Source of the DNA: JAZDJJ01 sp043804035
GTDB taxonomy: Bacteria > Bacteroidota > Bacteroidia > Palsa-948
DNA length: 18,299 bases
Assembly (NCBI GenBank): GCA_043804035.1
Contig: JAZDJJ010000077.1
Coordinates: forward strand, 1-18,299
Direction: 5' to 3'
Below, piece by piece: positions 13,483 through 18,299 of the stretch. Both the position numbers and the translations under genes were made by a program. Position 1 is the first letter of the stretch. Each line of letters opens with the position of its first letter. The notes beneath the pieces are model-generated. The model saw only the letters and a program-made list of their open reading frames with translations. It was not told the DNA's origin and did no database searches.

Positions 13483-13690
13483 TTCGTTTGAATTTAATTA
13501 AAAGTTTAGGTATAATTTTTTTTTCTTTACTTGTGTAATTACTAATAATGGATGTGATTTTATTCCCAAGATGAATTAACTCATTTGTATCATCTATTGT
13601 CCATATCTTTCCATCGAAAAACTCATGATGTTGTCTGACAAGTTTTTTAAGTATGCTAAAATCTTTTTCTGAAATTTTTAATGTTTTCAT
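13451..13690 (-). CDS. Hypothetical 79-residue protein inserted between nuoK and nuoL
   Basis: A small soluble protein beginning 'MKTLKISEKDFSILKKLVRQ' with a mostly helical N-terminal two-thirds ('FFDGKIWTIDDTNELIHLGN') and a lysine-rich C-terminus. I do not recognise the family. It is not a known complex I subunit and contains no transmembrane helix, so it is probably a later arrival in the operon. It starts 47 bp after the nuoK stop and should be cotranscribed. Toxin-antitoxin or accessory small proteins are possible by analogy with the other small gene after nuoD, but no motif proves this. Its 3' end overlaps a second short frame (13390-13482), so a frameshifted longer gene is conceivable. 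Confidence 0.55.
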   Translation of the reverse strand: MKTLKISEKDFSILKKLVRQHHEFFDGKIWTIDDTNELIHLGNKITSIISNYTSKEKKIIPKLLIKFKRNATIYRNVKS

Positions 13691-13737
13691 TCTAAATAAA
13701 ATTGAATTAAGTGAAATAAAAAATCATTTCTCCATTT

Positions 13738-14055
13738 TTAATATTTCATTTCAGATATTTCTTCTACATTTATTGATTTAAATCGTCTGTAAATATTTAT
13801 AATAATAGCTATAGCCATAGCAGCTTCGGCAGCAGCAACAGCAATAATAAATATCACAAAAAAATGCCCCCTCAAATTGTCGGGATGTAAATAATAATTA
13901 AAAGCAGCAAAATTGATACAAACAGAATTTAATATTAGTTCTATTGACATCAGAATTGTAATAAGATTTCTTCTTACAATAAAACCGTAAATACCAATGA
14001 AAAACATAATAGTACTTACAATGAGAAAATGAGTTAAAGGGGTTCCTTCTGTCAT
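13738..14055 (-). CDS. nuoK: NADH-quinone oxidoreductase subunit K (complex I)
   Basis: A 105-residue membrane subunit with three transmembrane helices, standard for NuoK (MrpC-like). The two conserved membrane glutamates are Glu39 in 'LMSIELILNSVCINFAAF' and Glu77 in 'AVAAAEAAMAIAIIINIYR', which form part of the proton-channel link between NuoJ and NuoN. The start ATG at 14055 is followed by 'MTEGTPLTHFLIVSTIMFFIG', a normal NuoK start. Unlike the tight I-J junction, 203 bp of repeats separate it from nuoJ. Confidence 0.95.
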   Translation of the reverse strand: MTEGTPLTHFLIVSTIMFFIGIYGFIVRRNLITILMSIELILNSVCINFAAFNYYLHPDNLRGHFFVIFIIAVAAAEAAMAIAIIINIYRRFKSINVEEISEMKY

Positions 14056-14060
14056 AATTG

Positions 14061-14095
14061 TTAATTGTTAATGGTTAATGGTTAATGGTTAATGG
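14061..14095. repeat. TTAATGG tandem repeat in the nuoJ-nuoK gap
   Basis: One TTAATTG followed by four exact TTAATGG units, immediately upstream of nuoK on its coding strand. It lies in the untranslated part of the nuo message. Confidence 0.85.
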
Positions 14096-14183
14096 TTGTT
14101 AAAAATTGATTATTGACTATTTATTACTTGTAGTGAGCTTGCCGAACTATTGAAAAATGATTTATTTTTAATTGTAATTTTTT

Positions 14184-14253
14184 CCTATTAACGATTAACA
14201 ATTTTTCTATTAACTCTTCCTATTAACGATTAACAATTTTTCTATTAACTCTT
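14184..14253. repeat. Perfect 35-bp tandem duplication downstream of nuoJ
   Basis: Two identical 35-bp units (14184-14218 and 14219-14253), each containing CCTATTAACGATTAACAA and ending CTATTAACTCTT. Exact identity points to a recent duplication. It starts 5 bp beyond the nuoJ stop codon. Between it and the TTAATGG array lies a fragment with GTGAGCTTGCCGAA, similar in inverted orientation to part of the 7719-7865 repeat. Confidence 0.95.
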
Positions 14254-14258
14254 TATGG

Positions 14259-14768
14259 TTATTCTTTTCTGTTTTTTGCAATAACAATAGCACCAATCAT
14301 TACTGCTAATAATAAAATACTTATTACTTCAAAAGGCAAAGCATATCCATCTTTAGAATAACTGATTAGTTTTGTTCCAATGGTTTTAACATCAGTACTT
14401 TCGGGTACTCCCACAGAAGTAGAAAACTCACATTGCAATATAGTAAAGAGAGTTATTATTATTCCACCAACTGCTGCAATAAGTCCTGATAAATGTTTTT
14501 TTATTGTTACCGGTTCAAACTTATATGCAATATTATGAGTAAGCAAAACCGAGAAAATTATCAGAACCATAATTCCACCTGCATATAGTAATAATTGAAC
14601 AGCAGCAAGAAATTTATAATTCAACATAAAGTATAACCCTGCTGTTGCAACAAGTACAAACAATAAAAATATTGCTGCACGAAGTATTTTACGGCTCGTT
14701 ACAGTTAAAACCGAAAAGATTATAATTACTGCCGAAAAAATATAAAACATTATCGTATTGAATGTCAT
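14259..14768 (-). CDS. nuoJ: NADH-quinone oxidoreductase subunit J (complex I)
   Basis: A 169-residue membrane subunit with five hydrophobic helices. The third helix region 'LLYAGGIMVLIIFSVLLTHN' (about 60-79) is the NuoJ hallmark, including the pi-bulge segment used in coupling. The C-terminus 'FEVISILLLAVMIGAIVIAKN' is also typical. Its ATG overlaps the nuoI stop by 4 nt (ATGA), indicating translational coupling. Length and motif order are normal. Confidence 0.95.
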   Translation of the reverse strand: MTFNTIMFYIFSAVIIIFSVLTVTSRKILRAAIFLLFVLVATAGLYFMLNYKFLAAVQLLLYAGGIMVLIIFSVLLTHNIAYKFEPVTIKKHLSGLIAAVGGIIITLFTILQCEFSTSVGVPESTDVKTIGTKLISYSKDGYALPFEVISILLLAVMIGAIVIAKNRKE

Positions 14769-15247
14769 TGTATTTTTATTTTTTTAGTTGCTGATTCTTC
14801 TGGCTCGTTTAATATTTTAGTTAGTTTCTTTTTATTAAAAACCGCATGTTCAAATTCCTGAGAAAAAGTTAATGCTGTTTGCGGACACATTTTAATACAT
14901 AATCCACAAAACGTACACATTGATAAATGATAAGTTAATTTATCAATAACCCGTTTCTTCTTGTCATCAGATGTTACTATTGTTTTTGGAATCACTTTGA
15001 GCGAACCATTGGGGCATTGGGTTTCACAAATTCCACAACCTCCACACAAAGATTCTTTTTTCTCATCAAATATCATTACGACTTCGCCTCTGAATCGTTC
15101 AAACATTTTAAGTTTTTTACGATTTTCGGGATACCTTTGAGTAACTATTTCATTTGGATGTATAAAATAATTACCAGTAATCTTCAATCCTTTTATCAGA
15201 GAGATAACTGCATCAATTATATTAGTTATGTATTTAAATATGTTCAT
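14765..15247 (-). CDS. nuoI: NADH-quinone oxidoreductase subunit I, 2x[4Fe-4S] (complex I)
   Basis: A 160-residue peripheral-arm subunit carrying clusters N6a and N6b, which pass electrons towards NuoB and the quinone site. Two complete ferredoxin motifs are present: Cys68, Cys71, Cys74, Cys78-Pro ('CGGCGICETQCPNGS') and Cys111, Cys114, Cys117, Cys121-Pro ('CTFCGLCIKMCPQTAL'). The N-terminal amphipathic part (1-30) attaches to the membrane arm. The insertion 'TSDDKKKRVIDKLTYH' between the motifs replaces the shorter link of many homologues. In complexes without NuoEFG, this arm is thought to accept electrons from another donor such as ferredoxin. It ends in a 4-nt overlap with nuoJ. Confidence 0.95.
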   Translation of the reverse strand: MNIFKYITNIIDAVISLIKGLKITGNYFIHPNEIVTQRYPENRKKLKMFERFRGEVVMIFDEKKESLCGGCGICETQCPNGSLKVIPKTIVTSDDKKKRVIDKLTYHLSMCTFCGLCIKMCPQTALTFSQEFEHAVFNKKKLTKILNEPEESATKKIKIQ

Positions 15248-15283
15248 AAAATTATTTACTATTTATTAATCAATTCTCAATTC

Positions 15284-16372
15284 TCAAAAATGCCATCCCA
15301 TCAGCACTACAAAAGCCATCAACAAAACATTTACAAGATTTATTGGCAAGAGATATTTCCATTCAAGCATTAAAATCTGGTCTATTCTTAATCTTGGGAA
15401 AGTCCATTTGAACCACATAATGATAAAAAGAACTACTGCTGTTTTTCCGAAATACCATACTAATGGAGGAATATAATCCATAATGTTGTTAAAAGCAGTC
15501 CATCCGCTTATATGTAAAGGCATCCATCCGCCCCAGAATACAGTAGCAGCAATTGAAGCAACTATAAACATGTTCATATATTCAGCAAGAAAAAAGAAAG
15601 CAAACTTAATTCCTGAATATTCTGTATGATAACCGGCAGTAAGTTCTGATTCTGCTTCAGCAAGGTCAAATGGTCCGCGATTTATTTCGGCAGTGCTGGC
15701 AACCAAAAAGATTATAAAAGCAATTACGGCAGGAATATGTCCCTTAAATATCCACCATCCGTCTCTTTGTGCTTCAACAATTTCAGAAAACTGCATTGTT
15801 CCGGCAAGCACTACAATTGTCAAAAGAGAAAGACAAACAGAAAGTTCATAACTGACAATTTGAGCACCACTTCGCATTGCTCCTATAAGAGAATATTTAT
15901 TATTACTTGCCCATCCTGCTAATAAAACGCCAATAACGCCTAATGAAGAAACAGCAATTACATATAAAATTCCAATATCAAAATCAATCGCATGAAGTCC
16001 TTTTGCAAAAGGAATTGCTGCTATTGCCATAAAAGAAGCAATGATTACTATAAACGGTGCTATATTGAAAAGTAAATTATCGGCATTTTTTATGTAGATA
16101 ATTTCTTTCATTAATAATTTGATGAAATCGGCAACTGTCTGAAAGATTCCTTGCGGACCAACTCTGTTTGGACCTAAACGATTTTGCATAAAGGCACATA
16201 TTCTTCTTTCGGCATATACCAAAAGTAATCCTACTATGGCATAAAAAATAAGAAAAACTAATCCTATGATAATCATCTCAGTAATAATTACCCATGCAGA
16301 AGGTAGATTATTGGTTAATAACTTATCAATTGCTTGTGTTACTACTGTAAAATCGTAAATATTGAAAGACAT
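15284..16372 (-). CDS. nuoH: NADH-quinone oxidoreductase subunit H (complex I)
   Basis: A 362-residue membrane subunit that forms the quinone entry channel together with NuoB and NuoD. Eight or so helices are visible. Key motifs are 'YAERRICAFMQNRLGPNRVGPQG' (53-75) at the membrane interface, and 'STAEINRGPFDLAEAESELTAGYHTEYSG' (226-254), rich in the conserved acidic residues of the E-channel, followed by 'FFLAEYMNMF'. The length is within the family range. It is preceded by the small antitoxin-like gene rather than nuoG, and followed by 36 bp of AT-rich DNA and nuoI. Confidence 0.97.
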   Translation of the reverse strand: MSFNIYDFTVVTQAIDKLLTNNLPSAWVIITEMIIIGLVFLIFYAIVGLLLVYAERRICAFMQNRLGPNRVGPQGIFQTVADFIKLLMKEIIYIKNADNLLFNIAPFIVIIASFMAIAAIPFAKGLHAIDFDIGILYVIAVSSLGVIGVLLAGWASNNKYSLIGAMRSGAQIVSYELSVCLSLLTIVVLAGTMQFSEIVEAQRDGWWIFKGHIPAVIAFIIFLVASTAEINRGPFDLAEAESELTAGYHTEYSGIKFAFFFLAEYMNMFIVASIAATVFWGGWMPLHISGWTAFNNIMDYIPPLVWYFGKTAVVLFIIMWFKWTFPRLRIDQILMLEWKYLLPINLVNVLLMAFVVLMGWHF

Positions 16373-16432
16373 ATATTTTTATATTACATTTTGATTATTG
16401 ACCTGTTGCATTTATTTTTTGTATGTCATAAT

Positions 16433-16636
16433 TTATAAAAGTTTATCCCAACGGTTATCTTCATCAGAGAGCCATTCATCAGCAAGAGATTTTTCAGCAA
16501 ACAAAGTAACATCATCAATATTTTGTTTTTTAACTTTCTTAAAAACAATATCCCTGATAAAATTTATTCTTTTAAAAAAATCAAAAGCGTAGATAGGAGT
16601 AACTTTGTCATCTAATGTGATAATAATTTGTGTCAT
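16433..16636 (-). CDS. Small antitoxin-like protein between nuoD and nuoH
   Basis: A 67-residue acidic protein: a strand-rich start 'MTQIIITLDDK', a basic middle 'FFKRINFIRDIVFKKVKK', and an acidic, tryptophan-containing tail 'LADEWLSDEDNRWDKLL'. Tails of the type SLAxEWLSxEDxxWxxL occur in small antitoxin-like proteins of Bacteroidota that normally precede a toxin gene. No toxin follows here; nuoH begins 60 bp downstream. It lies exactly where nuoE, nuoF and nuoG stand in a 14-gene nuo operon. It is likely cotranscribed, so it may be an orphan antitoxin captured by the operon. Family assignment is tentative. Confidence 0.6.
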   Translation of the reverse strand: MTQIIITLDDKVTPIYAFDFFKRINFIRDIVFKKVKKQNIDDVTLFAEKSLADEWLSDEDNRWDKLL

Positions 16637-16726
16637 AATATTAAAAGATTTATTAATATGAAAGTTGTTGTTGAAAAAGATATTTAATAACTGCTGTTAC
16701 GTAAAAATATATTTTGAAAGCAAATT

Positions 16727-17851
16727 TTATCTATCCATATCAGGTATTACAAAATCCAACGAACCACCAATTGCCACCAAATCAGCAATCTTTGCTCCTT
16801 TTGCAATTTTATTTAATGCCGATAAAGTATTAAAATTCGGAGAACGAAACTTAATTCTATATGGCGTTTTTTCTCCATCGCTAATAATATATACACTAAA
16901 TTCTCCCCTCGCTGTTTCCACTCTTTGGTAATACTCACCAAGTGGAAGCCGTATCACTGGTTTCATTTTAACACTGTAATCGCCCTCAGGAATATTGTCA
17001 ATCAATTGTTCTATAATTGACATTGACTCCCACATCTCAGCAATTCTTGCTATGTACCTGCTATATGTATCTCCTTTCGTATATACAATTTCTTTAAAAT
17101 TTACTTTGTGATATGCACTATAAGGATAATGTTTTCTTACATCACACGAAAATCCTGATGCCCTCCCCGAAGGACCTGTTACACCATAAGAAATTGCATC
17201 TTCTTTAGATAATATTCCCACATCTATAGTCCTCTCTTTAAGAATTATATTTCCTGTAAGTAGTTGATCGTATTCAGGAAGTTTCTTTTTAAAATAGTTA
17301 ATACATTCTTTTGTCTTTTTCTGAAAGTCGGGATGAATATCATACATTAAACCGCCGGGAATAATATAACTTTGAAGTAATCGTGAGCCGGTAGTTTCTT
17401 CAAAAATGTCAAGAATTTTTTCTCTGTCGCGTAAGCCATAAAAGAAACAAGTCAATGCGCCAAGGTCCATTCCGAAACTACACCACCATAACTGATGCGA
17501 CTGCAGACGGGTTAGCTCCGAAAGTATTGTGCGGATATATTTTACTCTTTCAGGAACATCAATCTCAAGAGCATTTTCTACACATAAAGCAAAACACTCA
17601 TTATTCATGTGTGCCGAAAGATAATCAAACCTATCTGTAAGATGAACAATTTGCCGATAAGTATCTTTTTCACACATCTTTTCTATGCCACGATGGATAT
17701 AACCAATATGAGGTTGTACATTTTTAATTATTTCACCCTCCAAAGTAAGGAACAATCTCAAAACACCATGCGTTGAAGGATGCTGAGGACCCATGTTTAT
17801 GAAATATTCCTCTTTATCTACTGAGTCAATATTTTGAATTAGTTCTGTCAT
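16727..17851 (-). CDS. nuoD: NADH-quinone oxidoreductase subunit D (complex I)
   Basis: A 374-residue 49-kDa-type subunit that builds the quinone-binding site with NuoB. 'FINMGPQHPSTHGVLRL' (18-34) supplies His28, equivalent to the quinone-contacting His38 of Thermus Nqo4, and 'LTDRFDYLSAH' supplies Tyr77, equivalent to Tyr87, so quinone binding should be intact. 'SELTRLQSHQLW', 'TGPSGRASGFSCDVR' and the canonical end 'LDFVIPDMDR' are present. It is not fused to NuoC, unlike the NuoCD of Bacteroides and E. coli. No nuoC lies upstream; instead a promoter and then a methylase 3' end are found. It is therefore the first gene of this transcript. Confidence 0.97.
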   Translation of the reverse strand: MTELIQNIDSVDKEEYFINMGPQHPSTHGVLRLFLTLEGEIIKNVQPHIGYIHRGIEKMCEKDTYRQIVHLTDRFDYLSAHMNNECFALCVENALEIDVPERVKYIRTILSELTRLQSHQLWWCSFGMDLGALTCFFYGLRDREKILDIFEETTGSRLLQSYIIPGGLMYDIHPDFQKKTKECINYFKKKLPEYDQLLTGNIILKERTIDVGILSKEDAISYGVTGPSGRASGFSCDVRKHYPYSAYHKVNFKEIVYTKGDTYSRYIARIAEMWESMSIIEQLIDNIPEGDYSVKMKPVIRLPLGEYYQRVETARGEFSVYIISDGEKTPYRIKFRSPNFNTLSALNKIAKGAKIADLVAIGGSLDFVIPDMDR

Positions 17852-18183
17852 ATTTTATTGTTATTAACTGTCATGTCTCATAAGATTGTTAAATAATATT
17901 TCGGATTGATTCATTAACCTATATTCAATATTCAGATAATTCTACTCTGCCGTAGTTTGAAAACGCAAAAATAATACTTTTCATTTAACTGCAAATGTAA
18001 TTGATGGCTTTCGGATTTTTTTAGTTGAACATCAAGATTGAAGCAATAAAAATATTTTGGTTCATCTGCTTTTTTCAATCAATCCATCAAATCATTGCTT
18101 TCATTAAAGACGAACAAACATTTTTAGTTTTTCAACTTTTGTGTCCCTCTTTCATATTAAACCCTTACCTATTATATTTTTCA
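17852..18183. other. 332-bp gene-free region upstream of nuoD
   Basis: I checked the minus strand for a remnant of nuoC or nuoB and found only short frames broken by stops. It carries the predicted nuoD promoter (17966-17995) with an untranslated leader of roughly 105-110 nt. The stretch from 18000 to 18183 is AT-rich without clear repeats or a strong terminator for the methylase gene ahead of it. Confidence 0.6.
17966..17995 (-). promoter_or_regulatory. Predicted Bacteroidota promoter of the nuo operon
   Basis: On the minus strand TTTG (17995-17992) is followed after 18 bp by TATTTTTG (17973-17966), an exact TAnnTTTG. Both elements and near-consensus spacing make this the best promoter in the window. 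It is placed to start transcription about 105-110 nt before nuoD. A second exact -7 match, TACATTTG (17999-17992), overlaps the -33 element. Confidence 0.65.
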
Positions 18184-18299
18184 TCATTTCTCTTCTGAAT
18201 TTTCTACGATGGCAATTTCGCCCTCGGTTAAATCGTAGAGGTTGTAAACTAATTGGTCAATTTGGTGTTTGTATTCTTTGACTTTTGCCTGTTTGGCTT
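18184..18299 (-). CDS. C-terminus of a type II/IIG restriction-modification-like DNA methylase (partial)
   Basis: Thirty-seven codons run in from the right edge to a TGA at 18184-18186. They encode '...KVKEYKHQIDQLVYNLYDLT' and then 'EGEIAIVENSEEK'. The pattern IDxLVYxLYxLTxxEIxIVE is the typical extreme C-terminus of N6-adenine methylase/restriction fusion proteins (Eco57I/TaqI-like, type IIG) and of related methylase-specificity proteins such as BREX PglX. The catalytic part lies outside the window, so the exact class is open. It points the same way as the nuo cluster and lies directly upstream of it, where nuoC would be expected. Confidence 0.7.
   Translation of the reverse strand, partial: AKQAKVKEYKHQIDQLVYNLYDLTEGEIAIVENSEEK

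Noticed and set aside
17852..18183. Remnant of nuoC upstream of nuoD
   Set aside because: Reading all minus-strand frames gave only short peptides broken by stops with no NuoC motif.

Overview
The window is strongly AT-rich chromosomal DNA and looks like a member of the Bacteroidota, probably an uncultivated one. The evidence is a TAnnTTTG-type -7 promoter element upstream of several genes, poor Shine-Dalgarno sites, a ParC-type topoisomerase with the Bacteroidota active-site neighbourhood, and a futalosine hydrolase indicating menaquinone made by the futalosine route. Placement below phylum is not supported by what I can see.

Layout from left to right. Positions 1-1021 are an accessory patch: a RelB/RelE-like toxin-antitoxin pair on the minus strand lies between two diverged copies of a ~56-59 bp direct repeat, followed by a GC-richer REP-like hairpin and the last ~31 codons of a vanished hexapeptide acetyltransferase. 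Positions 971-4870 hold housekeeping genes: mqnB (-) and folE (+) diverge from a short promoter region with a perfect 14-bp palindrome; a lipoprotein gene (-) follows mnmA (-); ridA (+) diverges from mnmA. Positions 4880-9385 hold a ParC-type topoisomerase IV A subunit (-) and an NAD(P)-malic enzyme (-), separated by a 194-bp nested inverted-repeat element. Positions 9386-9916 are a 530-bp gene-free stretch packed with tandem repeats.

Positions 9917-17851 (all -) are a respiratory complex I cluster, in transcription order nuoD, a small antitoxin-like gene, nuoH, nuoI, nuoJ, nuoK, one or two small unrecognised genes, nuoL, nuoM. A good Bacteroidota-type promoter lies about 115 bp upstream of nuoD. 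nuoABC are not upstream, nuoEFG are absent between D and H, and nuoN does not follow nuoM. The D-to-H junction resembles the dehydrogenase-module-less (EFG-less) complex I of some Bacteroidota, but this cluster is also truncated at both ends by foreign-looking sequence: a DNA methylase/restriction-type 3' end to the right and repeat arrays to the left. At the right edge (18184-18299) is the C-terminus of a type II/IIG restriction-methylation-like protein.

Functionally the core genes fit together: malic enzyme feeds pyruvate and NAD(P)H, complex I passes electrons to menaquinone, and MqnB belongs to menaquinone synthesis. I do not see a convincing new multi-gene system. The more unusual material is the layered repeat content, the scarred 3' end of mqnB, the small genes lodged inside the nuo operon, and the loss of a normally conserved lysine in NuoM.
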